Origin: Tricholomella constricta
Lineage: Eukaryota > Basidiomycota > Agaricomycetes > Agaricales > Lyophyllaceae
DNA length: 64,000 bases
Direction of reading: 5' to 3'
Assembly: GCA_013368375.1 (NCBI GenBank)
Contig: JAACJP010000046.1
Coordinates: forward strand, 248,001-312,000
How positions within the stretch are numbered: the first letter of the stretch is position 1; each line of letters starts with the position of its first letter. A model generated the notes under the pieces. The model ran no database searches, had not been told where the DNA came from, and saw only the letters and a program-made list of their open reading frames with translations. Shown here piece by piece: positions 1 to 12,358 of this stretch. A program made the position numbers and the translations under genes.

Positions 1-3000
1 AAAGGTACCATGCCTCCCAGAAGCCTAGAATAGATGCTCATGTGGCGTGGCCTCACAGCTTCCAGACTCCTTTGAGGATGACTATTTTGATCGCACAGGA
101 AAGCCGCTCAGCCCCGAACTCCTCACGCATTGCCGGCGAGAGCTTCTACATGCGGTCTGGAAGTGCATCCTCGATGGGACTTTTATGCATGCATATAAGC
201 ATGGTATAGTTATCGAATGCCCTGATGGCATTTCACGGCGATTTTATCCTCGCATTTTCACATATTCTGCTGATTATCCAGAGAAGTAACTTATTCTCAT
301 CGTTGTTGTGAATCAGTCCAGCTCAACAATCTTGCAGAGTTCTACTGTCTACCATCCGCAACTTTGGACGCTGCCCATGCTCACGATGCACTATCCCAAA
401 AGAGAAAATCCCTGAGCTTGGAACACATGTTGATTCCCGACGACGCGAAACCCACGCTCGCAAGGATACCTCGCCTCGCCGTTTCAATATTCGCCTTGCG
501 CGGGAGTTTATTTATGAACACGGCTACGGCGTCAAGTCTGCTGCTGTTGAGAGAATCCTTGGAGCAGATTCCTCGGTGCCCACAGAAGTGAGGAGCATCT
601 CTTCATCATGCGTTATGGGCCTCATGTTTTCTTACGTGACAGAATGCTTTTTCAATCCTTGCCAAGTCTCCATTCAATTTCTTTGCTATGCTGGCACCAG
701 ACCTCTTGCACGAATATGAACTGGGTGTCTGGAAGGCGGTTTTGATTCACTTGATTCGGATACTTGTTGCCAATGGAGGAAATTCAGCGCAGGCGATGAA
801 TCGGAGATACCGTCAAGTCCCGACATTTGGACGTTCTACCATTCGCCGTTTTTCGGACAACGTTGCGGGGCTGAAGAAGCTTGCAGCACGGAACTTCGAG
901 GACCTCCTGCAAGTGAGTATTATTCAACTGCGCGATGACGGCCTTTTTCATGCTGATATCCGGCCTCAGTGCGCAATACCTGTTTTCGATGGACTCCTGG
1001 ATGATGAAGACAACGATATAATCATCACTCTCCTTTTCACCCTTGCAGAATGGCATGCCCTTGCAAAGCTCCGCCTTCACACGGAATCTACCATTCGATG
1101 GCTCGAACAGTCAACCACAGACCTTGGGCGCCAACTTCGTCAATTCGAAAGTGAGACATGCTCTCACTACGATACCAGAGAGCTTCCAAAGGAAGCTCGA
1201 GCCCGTGTCCGTCGCCAAGCACGCAAAACAGCAACATCTCAACGAGACAGTCCGGCACCTTCAGCGGACACGACAACACCTTCAATCAGAGGCAGGGGTA
1301 GGGCAAGAGGCAGAGGGAGAGGCACAAGAGGAACTGCGAGGGTCGCAAGGGGTAGGGGTGCTCCGCCTGCCACCGTGACAGCGGCACCTGACCCACCACT
1401 CGCCACCGCTCAACAGGAGCCTCAGGCTGCGCCTGCTTCGGAACCGAGCCCAAACAAAAAGTTTAACCTCCATCTTATCAAATTGCACGCTCTGGGAGAT
1501 TACGCGTCCTTCATCCGTCGTTTCGGAACAACAGACTCGTATTCCACTCAATCGGTAAGTACTGAACTGAATCAGATGTATCACGGGCTAATACAGTACA
1601 GGGTGAGCTTGAGCACAGAATGGTGAAGCGGTTCTACGCCCGCACAAACAAGAACCGAGCCGTCGCGCAAATGACTAGATTGGAGCGCCGCAATCAAGTG
1701 CTCATTCGACAGGCTCGTACCTTTCAAGCGACCCGAACGCCAAAAGGTGCTACAAAATCCACAGACCCTGTTTCTGCAGCCGCACCGCCACGTGTGCATC
1801 CTCGGCGCGTCCGACCGACTGTGGCTTTCCGTGAAAGCGAGCCGCTTCCCTCCACTCCTCTCGACTTTCACCACCACATTTCGGTGTCGCGTAACTTCCC
1901 TATTCACCTTCACTCATTCATCCTTGATAATGAGGGTGATCCGGCAATGGAAGTAAGTTGTATCAGGTTTATATCATTTTCCAATACTGACCCCTCATTC
2001 TAGGATTTCTATGACAGATTGCAGGACCACCTGCTCGGACGCCTGCTCCACCCCGACTGGTCCGGTGGGCCCAGCGAGTTCTCGATCGCAGAGCGCCGCG
2101 AGCTCTGGATTGCGAATGACCGGTTATATCGCCACAAAGTAATGCGTGTAAATTACACTGGATACAATGTTCGACGAGGACAAGACTCTATCAACTCTCG
2201 CAATCACGCCGATGTCATGACGCTTGCCGCCGAAGAAAACAGCGACCATCCTTTTCGCTACGCCCGTGTCATTGGAATATTTCATGTTGACGTCATTCAC
2301 AACGCGGCTGGCGCATCTAAGACACCGACACCGAAGGAAGTCTTATGGGTCCGTTGGTTTCAATACGACAAATCCTACCGTGCCGGCTTCGCGCGACGTC
2401 GCCTCCATCGCATACACTTCATGCCCTCCAATGACCCCACCACTTTCGGATTTCTCGATCCCGACGAAGTCATACGAGCATGTCATCTGGTTCCCGTTTA
2501 CAAACTCAGCGCCACTGAACAGTGGCTAGCAGGACAGTCTGTCGCGCGAGGAGAGGATGAATTCGATGACTGGAAATACTTCTATGTCAATATGTGAGTA
2601 CAAGCCGAAATTGTATTACCGTTCAGCTGCTAACACTATTACAGATTTGTCGATCGCGATATGTATATGCGCTACGCCGGCGGTGGTGTCGGACACTATC
2701 AAGTCGCGCTTAACGACAGACGCACATCCGGGCCAGCACCTATGGCGACGGATGAGCAGGAGGCCGCCGACGAGTCGTTGAGCCGCCATCGTGACGACCC
2801 CGAACCATCAACCAGTGACATCGCAGCTGAGCAATTGCGGCAGGAAGCGGAAGCAGCAGGGGCAGATATTATCGATGATGTACAGGACCAAGATGTCGAC
2901 GACGAGCACAGGGAGGAGCTCACTTTGGAAGAGGAAGACGAAGTCGAAGACGGAAGCGAAGACGATGATCTCGAGCATGATGTTGGAGCTGAGGATGGGG

Positions 3001-3050
3001 AAGATGGTGCTGGAGACTGGGCAGATGAGGAAGGATATGCAGATCTTTAG
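1..3050 (+). mobile_element. Plavaka-like (CACTA-related) transposase gene, 5' end outside window
   Basis: This is the 3' part of a transposase gene. The protein can be followed through short introns: probable 5-58, then 286-337, 588-642, 1555-1601, 1953-2003 and 2594-2644. Every join keeps the frame, and the stop is at 3048-3050. The translation has the sequence style I know from Agaricomycete Plavaka-type transposases: a 'TYSADYPEK' to 'GRCPCSRC' cysteine segment, 'APDLLHEYELGVWK', 'TFGRSTIRRF', 'AEWHALAKLR', 'GELEHRMVKRFYARTNK' and 'FVDRDMYMRYAGGGVGHY'. A basic Arg-Gly-rich insert lies near 1290-1370 and the C-terminus is strongly acidic (about 2890-3040). There is no internal stop or frameshift in the visible part, so it may be a recently active or domesticated copy. 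The family name is from memory; a KDZ-type relative is possible. The element's true ends are not visible here. Confidence 0.65.
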
Positions 3051-3267
3051 TTCTCGATGTACAGGTCGTAGTCCTATAGTCATTCCGAGTTCCAACTTCT
3101 TGTCCTAGTAATAACGCGAAAAGCTGTATATCTATTGACTATATAATTATCTGATCATGTCAAGGCTTTATATCAACTCGTACACCTTGTCAAATGGTGG
3201 CCATAATCGCGCGCCCTTGCCAATGCACTATATACCCATTACAAACATTCACAAGCGCGGTAGCCCC

Positions 3268-4209
3268 CTGTAGGCTAGTGCTGCCGCGGTCCGGAGTGGT
3301 TCGGTGTGGTGTCAACCAACCGAATCTTACAACGGTGCGGGTGCGCAACGTTTCATTATCTGCGACAACGTTCTGACCCGAAAGAAAAGTTCCACGCTGT
3401 CGAGCCAATCGGAATGGCCCCGAAACTTTTATGTAAAAAATAGTATATTGCATGCAGCTCTGGAGGGAGACCAGTCGTCGTCCCAGCCTGCAATTTAGCA
3501 CCGAAATAACTGCCAAAGCATTTTCTTGTCAATTCAAAGGGTGTTTGTCAACCTTACAACTTGAAGAAGAGTTGTGCTTTCCTCGCTGGAGGAGAACGCC
3601 CGCACGCAAGGGACTGCTGATGCCTGAACGAGGAGCACATCCATTGCAGCTGACTGAAAGCATGAGCGGCAGATCCTTCTCGTTAATCTGGTTGATATAA
3701 TGTTGTTGGGAATGTGGTAGAGTACACAGACAGAGTACATACATCCCAGTGGCGGAGTGTCTGGTGCAATACATATATTCTAGAATTATTTTTCTGCAAC
3801 CACAGTTGTGCTGCATATCCTGCTCAGCCTTCTCAGCCAAAGTAAGTGGGGCAGGACAAATGCAGTTGTGCATTTATTGCATAGAGTGGTAAAGAAACAT
3901 AGAAACAAAATGTCTATCCTTGCCCTACACTACAGACTTGCAACAGAAGATTAATAGCAACACAGTGACCAAAGTATCTGAACAGGAGATGATAATTATC
4001 CGAGGAGCAAGCTTGAATTAAGCCATGGTGTCGAGGAAGAGCAGATGGATGGACATGAGTGGCAGCTGGGAAGCTAGGCAACCCGAATCCACAACGTTCC
4101 GGATGGTGTGACACCGCACCGAACCGTTGCAACGGATTGCAAACACTTACAAATCCAGAACGTTGTCGTTCCGGAGGAACTCAAACCGACGGCAGCACTA
4201 CCTGTAGCA
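3268..4209. repeat. Imperfect inverted-repeat pair, candidate non-autonomous element of about 940 bp
   Basis: The arm at 3270-3315 reads TAGGCTAGTGCTGCCGCGG and continues into a GGTTCGGTGTGGTGTCAACC-like stretch. The reverse complement of 4186-4209 gives CTACAGGTAGTGCTGCCGTC, and 4103-4125 matches the second part (TGGTGTGACACCGCACCGAA). CGACAACGTTCT near 3362 recurs inverted near 4157-4168. Both arms carry TAGTG next to the shared core, which recalls CACTA-type ends. I saw no convincing target-site duplication and no gene inside. It could be a miniature element or the damaged right end of the transposon at 1-3050. Confidence 0.4.
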
Positions 4210-4450
4210 CTCTTATCTAGATCTGGCGATCATCACCACCCTCGTGGGAGTTCACAAGGCCTCTCAGCAATTTCCCAAACTTGCTGATGGTAGTGTTCAA
4301 TTCTTTGCACGGTCCAAAGTAGTGCACGACAAAAGAAACTAATTGCATTTCGTTAGCTTGATGAATCGCAGAAACCGGCGAGCATACCCTCTCATCCTCA
4401 GCGCCCCATTATTCTCAATCATCCCATGCATGCGTGCACCATCACGTCGC

Positions 4451-4711
4451 TTAGCGGCAGACCTTTTAACACGATAGGATATGAGCTCCAGCACACCTAG
4501 CTTACTTACACGACGCAAGCAAAGGACTCACGGTATAATGAATAGTAGGCAGGCCATAGTATCCGCACGATCTTGAGCAGCAGTCGGTGTTAAAAAGGCA
4601 TGAGGTGAAGGATGCGAGACACATCGCTGCATCGGTGTCCGGCAAAGCGGCGGCCTTGGAGCTTGTGACGAGGGCGAGCAAAGCAACGGCGCCAGCAAGA
4701 GTAAAGCGCAT
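4451..4711 (-). CDS. Small secreted cysteine-rich peptide, knottin-like cysteine pattern
   Basis: The start at 4711 opens with a clear signal peptide (basic start, hydrophobic core, about 20-21 residues to an Ala-rich cleavage region), followed by a short mature peptide. Visible cysteines are C31, C38, C44, C45 and C49, i.e. C-x6-C-x5-CC-x3-C, the spacing typical of inhibitor cystine knots. A perfect GTGAGT donor lies at 4531. A 69-bp intron (4463-4531) would add a short final exon giving the sixth cysteine as the penultimate residue (63 aa). Unspliced reading to 4502 gives 69 aa and also ends with a sixth cysteine. The acceptor is weak, so the 3' end is uncertain. A TATA box precedes it at 4793-4800. 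The function cannot be told from sequence; small secreted proteins of this kind include protease inhibitors, antimicrobials and effectors. Confidence 0.6.
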
Positions 4712-4790
4712 CTTTGAGTAGTAGTAAAAGTCGGACGTTGGATATCAGATATGATAGGGATCCTGAGGCTAACAGGGAGGGATTACTACG

Positions 4791-4800
4791 TCTTATATAC
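4791..4800 (-). promoter_or_regulatory. Probable TATA box of the small secreted peptide gene
   Basis: The minus strand reads GTATATAAGA here, about 80-90 bp upstream of the ATG at 4711. This is a usual distance for a TATA element in a strongly expressed fungal gene. Confidence 0.5.
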
Positions 4801-6484
4801 GGTGTCCACTCAGCCGCGGTTTACGCTCGCCAGACAAATTTGAAGCTTTCGAATCTTGAAGAGCTCCGCGGCTAGAAGCTTCAGAGATAGAGACGTAGAA
4901 AGAAAGGCCTAGAGTCTGCAACATGGCGGTAAGAGTAGTAATTGAATGTCGAAAGACGCAGGACCAGATGCACCACCGACCCTCGAACGTCGGAGTGGAA
5001 GCAGTAAATGACTACCTGCTGACTGATCACGTTCCAGCCTCAGTATTCCTGCGTCCGTCGCCAATCGAGAACCACGAAAGTGACAAAGAATCGTGTACCT
5101 GTAATTGGGTCCTGTTTGGTAGAAATCCGACGTATGCAAGTATTACGAGACGAGGAAAGACCAAAATTAGATATCAATACTACAGCAATATCAGTAAAAG
5201 ATGAGTGTAGGTTAATTTGGGAGACTTACACCTCAGCGAATGTACTACTAATGGACGCGAGTATACCTCTAACAGTTCCCAGTAGAATCTCCTCATGGTA
5301 CAAGAAAGTTTGACACTTCAAAATTAGCAAGATACACACACACCACCAGAGGTTCGAATTATCGCTCTTTTTCAGAAGTCCTTCATTGACCTCTACAAAG
5401 GTTAGGGGAGCTACCTCCAGACGGAAGGTGCCAGGCAATCGGAGGGCGTCGGCCCTAGTGAATGGAAGAAAGGCTAACGTGCAAGGAACCAGGCGGCCAG
5501 CTGATTGACTACGCGGAACGCGTAACTGCAACTGCAAGATTACGCATTCAAGAGCTGACGCGATCAAATGGAACAGGTTGGTTGATAGAAGTCAAAAGTC
5601 CAATCGTGGTTCAATGCGCGATAGACTACTGATAGAATTATCCAATTTGCGAGGAGAAGATGGGACATCTACCTTACTCCGTACTCGCCTAACAATGAAA
5701 GGTACCTTTGGGCCTCCAATGACCAAAGTAGACCTGTGGCTCTCGATCTTGGTTTCCAGGCCGTCGGGAAATTTGAATGAAAAGTTGTGTATCAAGACTA
5801 GGAGCAGTGGAGCACAGCCTGTCACCGCAGAAAGAGTTCGTTCCACGTCATTTAGAGCACAGTAGAACTTGGACTCTGTCAATGCAAACAAACGCTTTCT
5901 TGAGGCGCATGCGAGGGCCGTCCACGAATGCCAGCTAGATGACGATGATTTTTGATCCCAGAAACGACTCCGCCATCGAATCGATACGCTGAGATCCTCG
6001 GCTCCGAGCCTGTAAAATATTTACAAGGCGCCGAGGCAGAAAGAGTATTTGCTTGCTGTTCATTTTATCAAGAAGTAAGTATGAGATATTCGTGCCCGCG
6101 CAGCAATAGGAGGCTCAACAGATGCAGAGGGCTTTAATCTTGACATAGGATGTACGAAACCTTTAGTTACTTTCACAGATCATACAGATGTTAATTCGCC
6201 GCGAAACTTCCATCGTTCCACGTCATCTCATCCTTCAACGGAGGACGGTCGTTGTAACGTGGTTTGGGTGCCTTCAAGGAAGTATTGAGCTGATAACCTG
6301 TGAAAGGATTTTCGAGATGAAGAATCCGCAGAAGAGGATAGGCTGAGCCACGGTCATGTTGTGGTCGTGTGCTTTAAAGGCTTGAAGGGATCAACAAATT
6401 GTCTACAAATTTGTGACCGTGGGAACGCAACGTGTCCTTAATTTGTGGTTGAGTTTGTGGCAAACTGGCTTGTCTTCAACCACC
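4801..6484. other. Region without a convincing gene
   Basis: Several open frames of 75-113 codons occur on the minus strand between 5226 and 5891. One contains a possible membrane segment near 5310-5350. They could not be joined by good splice sites into a recognisable protein, and the neighbouring frames are just as open. The stretch may hold a degraded gene. Nothing else was identified apart from the 5' flank of the co-chaperone gene that starts at 6485. Confidence 0.35.
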
Positions 6485-8360
6485 ATGCGCATACCCGCGC
6501 TCTCTCCATTTCTCTTCTTCATCGCGAGCAGCGCCGTCAACGGGGTCTACGCTGAGCCCAGTGCTGGCGGTCTGTACCCCCCAGGCCTTCTGCCACTCAT
6601 CAACAGGGCCAATGTACTACTGTCGGCTGGTCAATTCAATGAAGCAGCGCGAATATATTCCGAGGCCATAGAACAGTCCCCTGCTGACTATGTTCTATAC
6701 TACAAGAGAGCGACGGCGTACTTTTCACTATCACGGCATGGGCCAGCTCTCGAAGACTTTGACAAAGTCCTATCGTTAACGTCGGGCACTTTCGATAACG
6801 CGAATCTCATGAAGGCGCGAATACACACACGGGACGGCCATTTTGATCTTGCGAGGGAATCCCTGCATTTGTTCGTCAAGGCCAAGGGGGCGGGAGAGGA
6901 GTCGAAGGAGCTCGAGGCGAACATCGACCAAGGCGAGCAGATGGAGGGGAAGATGGAGAAGGAGCGCGCTTCGCAGTTGTGGAATGCCTGTATCGAAAGC
7001 GCCAGCGCAGCCCTGCGGAGCGCCAGCCACTCTATAGACATCCGATCTGTGCGCGCAGAGTGCGCACTTGCCGCTGGTGACGTCGAGAGTGCCGTCGGAG
7101 ACCTCACGTGAGTATCCCCAAGTCTTATCCTCGAAGTGTATTGACAGTATGGCGCAGACGCCTCTCGCACCTCTTACCGCCGTCTACGACGCTCATGACC
7201 ACCATCTTCCGACTTTCCTTTTTCCTGCTGTCTCCCTCGCCCGCGCCCCTAAACACCCTCAAACAATGTCTCCACTACGACCCCGACTCCAAGCCGTGCC
7301 TCGTCCTGCACCGGCTGCTCAAATCCTTTGATCGGTCCTTTGCCGCCCTCGAGGACCTACAGATCAAGGAAGACCACCGGGGCATTGTCAAGCTGCTGGT
7401 CGGGCCTGGTGCCGGCAAGAAGGGCGACGTGTTACGGCGGTTCGAAGACGCGTTGAAAGAGCACACGGAACGCACGAAGCTGCTGCCACCGCAGCTCGCG
7501 CAGCGCCAGCACACGCCCGAGATTCCACTCCCTGACGCGTTCAAGACGTCGCATCGGCGCCAGACGCTCGTTCGCGCGCTGTGCAAGGCCTACACGCAGC
7601 TAGGCACGAAGAAGGAGATGGCAAAGTGGTGCGAGGAGCTGTTGACGCTCGGAGGGTGCGAGGAGGATGTGGATGGGCTTGTGGGCAAGGGTGAGGCGCT
7701 GCTGGGCAAGCAGGAATGGGAGGAGGCGGTCAGGGTTCTGGAGAAGGCGTGGGAGATTAGCGGACAGAGCAGCCGGGATGTGAGTCGCGCTTTATAGTGC
7801 TTTGCGAATTTTGCTGACGTTGCCAAATGCAGATCCATTCACGACTACAGCGTGCGCAGAAGCTGTTGAAGCAGAGCAAGCAGAAGGACTACTATAAGAT
7901 TCTAGGTGTCTCACGGGACGCAGATACGAAAACCATCAAGCGCGCCTTGTGAGTCGCTTATGCTGTTTCGCCATACGCAGTATCCTAATTCATTGTATTA
8001 GCCGGCAAGCAGCGAAGACCGCCCACCCAGACAAAGGCGGCAGCGAGGCAAAGATGGCCGCAGTCAACGAAGCATACGAGACGCTCACCAACCCCGGTAC
8101 GTAGACCCCACTTCGCTGTGATTTATTTTTTACTCACTACCCACACAGAGCTCCGCCAGCGCGTTGACAATGGTGATGACCCGAACGACCCGATGTCACA
8201 GCAGGGCGGACACCCCTTCGCGAGCGGCCAACATCCATTCGCCCACTTTTTCCAGCAGCAGGGCGGAGGCTTCCCCGGCGGCTTCCCTGGCGGTGGTGGA
8301 TTCCCTAGTGGCGGAGCTGGCCCCGGGGGATTCCAGTTCCATTTCAATGGCGGGCGGTAG
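6485..8360 (+). CDS. ER-resident TPR and J-domain co-chaperone (P58IPK/DnaJC3 type)
   Basis: The protein is 555 aa in five exons: 6485-7107, 7158-7779, 7833-7948, 8002-8096 and 8149-8360. The introns are 50-53 bp and every join is in frame. It begins with a hydrophobic signal sequence. A series of TPR-like helical repeats follows ('ANVLLSAGQFNEAARIYSEA', 'YYKRATAYFSL'). A J domain near the C-terminus has the HPD motif ('KTAHPDKGGSEAK'), which stimulates Hsp70 ATPase. The tail is Gly/Phe/Gln-rich. This domain order is that of DnaJC3/P58IPK, an ER-lumen co-chaperone of BiP that helps folding and restrains the unfolded-protein response. There is no obvious C-terminal HDEL-type signal. The start at 6485 was chosen because it gives the signal peptide; an in-frame upstream extension to 6413 lacks one. 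Identification is strong and ER location is inferred from the leader. Confidence 0.9.
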
Positions 8361-8799
8361 TGTCGGTGCTTCTTTTGTCGGCGCGCCTGATTATAGACTT
8401 TGTGACCGTGCGTCGGATGTACGTGGCGGGTTGCGGGGAGGTGACGTGGCGACTCGGAGGCGGTGGAGGGTATGGGACTCCCGGAATGTATGTATCTAGT
8501 ACTAAAACGCGCTATATTAAGCACCCCCTTCCCGGATGGCGCTGTCGTTGCGTTTCGCTCTGTTGTTGTATTACTTGCGTCGGGTGCGATTGGAAAATAA
8601 TTGTAGTACTTTTGAACCTTGACTGGCGCGGACTGGGCGACGATCGATGCATATCTTTGTAGAGCTAACGTTGATTCAAACAAGGCTATGTACAATGCAC
8701 AGATAATTTTGGTGCCACTTCACGCGTTACATACAGTGTATATGTACATTCAATATATGATGAACTACAAATTTTGATGCTTTTCTGTCTACGAAAAGC

Positions 8800-11700
8800 C
8801 TAGGTCACCGTCAACGTGGTCTGTGCGAACACCTGGTCGCTCGTCCCCACTTTGACCGTGAACTTTCCGGGCTCGACGACCCACTTGTTCTGGACAGACC
8901 AGACGGCAAGTTGGGAGGACAGTATGGAGATGGTGACGGTTTCCGATCCGCCGGCGCTAGAAAACGGAGAAGTAGGAAATCAGAACTTGGCAGATAGTGA
9001 ATGAATGTTGTAGGGTTTAAGCGTTAGACGTACGGGACCTCGACCTTGTGGAAACCAGCCAGTTGTTGGTTTGGTGTTACGACGGAGCTCAGGACGTCCG
9101 TCAAGTACACCTACGGATTGATTGTCAATTAAAGAGTTGGGGATTCGCCTTGCAGAGCTAGGGGAAAGATGAACCTGCACAACTTCCTTCCCTGCTACAG
9201 ATCCTGTATTGTGCACAGTCACCGACACGCTAAAGTCCTGCTTACGGCCGATAGTGGACGAAGAGAGTGTTAAATCAGTGCTGTACATGCATGCTTGATC
9301 AGTAATCTGCAAGATTTCGCAGCTTGGGGATTGTCACGTACTAGTTGAAGGTCGTGTAGCTCAAGCCATGGCCGAAGCTCCAGAGAGGAGCTGCGCTATC
9401 GAGGACGTACTGGCGGTTTGTCCAGAAATCAGTCTCGAAAGAAGAGTATGTACAGTGGCTGGTTGACGACGTACCTGATTGCCGAAATGCAATGTACCAT
9501 CGTCCGATACATGGCCGGCGCTGCTGACAGGGCGACTGCCTTTAAGATAGTTGTAGAAGACGGGAGTGGTTCCAACGTGTCTCGGAAAAGAAACGGGCAG
9601 TTTGCCTGTATAAACGGATCAGGAAGAGTGGCGGAATTTATCCTAGCTCCCGACGACGTACCAGAAGGATTCACAGCACCGAAAACAACCTCAGCGAGAG
9701 CAAGACCTGAAACAGCATGCGTGAGGAATTGTCGAGCGGAAAATCCTACGGAACTTACCTCCGAGCTCTCCTGGGTAGAATTGCTGAATCACGGCGTCCG
9801 CATCTTAATTCCGTTCATAAATACCATAGATTGTTGACAAAAAGCCAGGAGATCCTCACTGGCTTGAATCCACGGCTCAGCGATAGGCTTTCCGCTCACG
9901 AACACGACAACGGTGGGCTTCCCAACTGCCTTGACAGCCTTCACCAGCTCAAGCTGTGCCCCCACCAAGGCAAGATCCGAAGCGTCGCGGTGCTCTCCGG
10001 TCGTGGCATTGGTTCCCGGGGTCCAGAGCTGAAATTGGTCCAATGACCAAGTGCCAACCTAGCGAAAAGCTCGAGTTCAGGAGACCTGCAAGGGCGGCTG
10101 TGACGGAGTGGGAATGGGGCTTACGAGAACGATGGCAACGTCCGAGTTTCGGGCTGCGTCGACCGCAGCGGCGATTTGGGACTCGTCGTTGGACCATAGT
10201 TTTGAGCCTTCGGCATAGTTGATCTGGGTGGAACTAGAGACACTAGCAAGATGTTGCTTGAATCCAGCCAAAGGCGATAGTGCATTCAGAGTCGCGTTGA
10301 AGAACACATAGTCCCCGAACTGATGGCACTTTTTAGAATGCAAAACGTGAATGATAGCATAGGAACTTACTGATACGCGGTCTGCCTGGGGACCAAGGAG
10401 CGCGATGGAGCCGATGTCTTTGCTCAGAGGAAGAGTGTTCCCCTTGTTTTCGAGAAGGACGATGGTTTCGGCATCTGCGGCGTGAAGTACTTCCTTCGAT
10501 GCGGCAGTGCGAAGAGTCGATAGGTAGTCGGCGTATGGATAGGGATCTGCAAATGACGGTCAGAATAGGCATGCGGGCGTGCTGCCCCCGCCGTGGTACC
10601 CACTTTCGAAAAGGCCAAGAGCGAATTTTGTCCTCAATAGTCCTTTGACGGCACCATCGATGGACTTCATGCTGACGGTTCCAGCTCTCACTTGATCTGC
10701 AGTGATTCGTGAGAAGAAAATCCTTTCCATGAAGAATGGCCCACATACCTGGTAAGGTGAGGAAAGTATAGGATCCTGTGGTTGCGTCCCAGATATCAGG
10801 AGCCGTTGGTGATTCAAAAGGATAGACATACCTCCACCCATCTCCCCGCTGAAGTTGTCGACGGTCGTCTTTGCCGCGCATTCTCTGGTATCGCAAGTGC
10901 CATGCAAGTTGATGAGAAGGTCGACAGCACCAGCGTCCGTGGTCACCCAGTACTTGTAGCCCCATTCCTTCCTGAGCTAAGAAGCGACTGCCAGTCAGTG
11001 TCCATTTACACTACGGAAGATCCTGGAGGGAACTCATACAATGTCAGTCAACAGATCTACAACCGCCATAATTCAATCTAAGGATCCCGTTGCAGAAAAC
11101 TGCCTACTTACGTGTGTTTGCAACAGCCGGGATACCATCGTAGCTCGAGTACGCGGTCATGATCGAGAGACTGTCTTGACAAGCTCGGTTGAAAGACTTC
11201 AAATAGGTCGTTCGAAGTTCCCGCTCCCCGCCTGAAACCTGGGCCAAGTTCCTGTGGGAGGGGTAAGTGTCAGTGGGCTCCACCTCTTTCAAGGTCGAAA
11301 AACTCACAATCCGCCCTGAGGACTCCCAAATGCAGCAAAGTGCTTGCAAGTGGCGGCCATACGGGCAATGGCAGTGGAGCTTGCGTTTCTGCGCCTTCCA
11401 GACTGCAGTCCCGTCACGAACGCATGGCCTAGCTCGCCACTCAGATATTCATCTTCGCCGAAACCCTCTTCCACTCGTCCCCACCTGAGCTCGCGAGCCA
11501 AGTCAAGGACCGGGGCGAAGATATGGTTGATCCCTAGACCCTCAGCTTCTGTCGCTGTCACTTCAGCGACTTTCATGAGCAAGTCGTGGTCGAAAGAGGC
11601 TGCAAGCCCAATGGGCGATGGGAATATTGTGCCGTTGTTGGTGAACCCGTGAAGGCCTGCCAGAATAAGTTGAGCCACATGATTGAATTCATAACAGAGA

Positions 11701-12288
11701 AAAAATGAGCCTGACCTTCCGACTGGATGAGAGCGGGGATGCCAAGGGTTGTATTCTCCATCAAGTACCGTTGGCCAACGTTCACAGCGAAGACAAACTT
11801 CTCCCACGGAACGAGGTATCCGCCCCAGATACTGCCGCCTTTGAGTCGCATCATTTCTTCCTAAATCAACAAAAGAATGACCGGAACATTGGTTATGATT
11901 TAACGAGAGGATAAGCTCAAACATACGAGGCCTGTTTGGTTGAAAGCCAAGGTGTTATCGAGGGGGTCGTTCATGTTCATCCAGCCGTTCAGGTCTCCCT
12001 GGATTCTATTTCAAAGACGTCGGCGGCGACCTGGGAAAGCAGGCAGGAGACTCACAATTGTGACACCTTCTCTTCCAAGGTCATACGAGGCAACAAATCG
12101 TTGACTCGGGCCTCGATAGAAGCCTTGGGATTTTTGTAGGTTGGCCTGGAGCCGTCAATATTGGCGGCACGGGCTTCAAGGTTGAAGTGCATCCCATCTC
12201 GCGCTCCGAATGTATTTTCTGCAGAGACATGGACGGAGCATGCGGCGACGAGTGCCAACAGAGGCGCGAACTTCTTTTGCACCGCCAT
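8800..12288 (-). CDS. Secreted glycoside hydrolase family 3 (beta-glucosidase type)
   Basis: A multi-exon gene interrupted by many short introns. The start at 12288 gives a classic signal peptide ('MAVQKKFAPLLALVAACSV'), and the stop is at 8800-8802. GH3 landmarks in order are 'RVNDLLPRMTLEEKVSQL', 'LGIPALIQSEG', 'GLHGFTNNGTIFPSPIGLAA', 'FAPVLDLARELRWGRVEEGF', 'ATCKHFAAFGSPQGG' and 'SIMTAYSSYDGIPAVAN'. The segment 'VTTDAGAVDLL' carries the expected nucleophile Asp. Next come the alpha/beta sandwich domain ('LLENKGNTLPLSK', 'SDVAIVLV') and a C-terminal fibronectin-III-like domain ending 'SDQVFAQTTLTVT'. GH3 enzymes of this shape release glucose from the non-reducing ends of beta-glucans, including cellobiose; which linkage this one prefers is not visible. 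Exon borders were only partly worked out. A related fragment occurs at 60255-60475. Confidence 0.88.
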
Positions 12289-12350
12289 GTCAAATGAAGG
12301 AACGGAGGAGGATGACAAGACACGAGGTTACCAATTTTTTTCCGCAAGAG

Positions 12351-12358
12351 ATTTTATA
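12351..12358 (-). promoter_or_regulatory. Probable TATA box of the GH3 gene
   Basis: TATAAAAT on the minus strand, about 63-70 bp upstream of the ATG at 12288. Confidence 0.5.

Noticed and set aside
5226..5891. Two adjacent minus-strand frames that might form a membrane protein
   Set aside because: No splice joining gave a recognisable family; kept only as an unresolved region.
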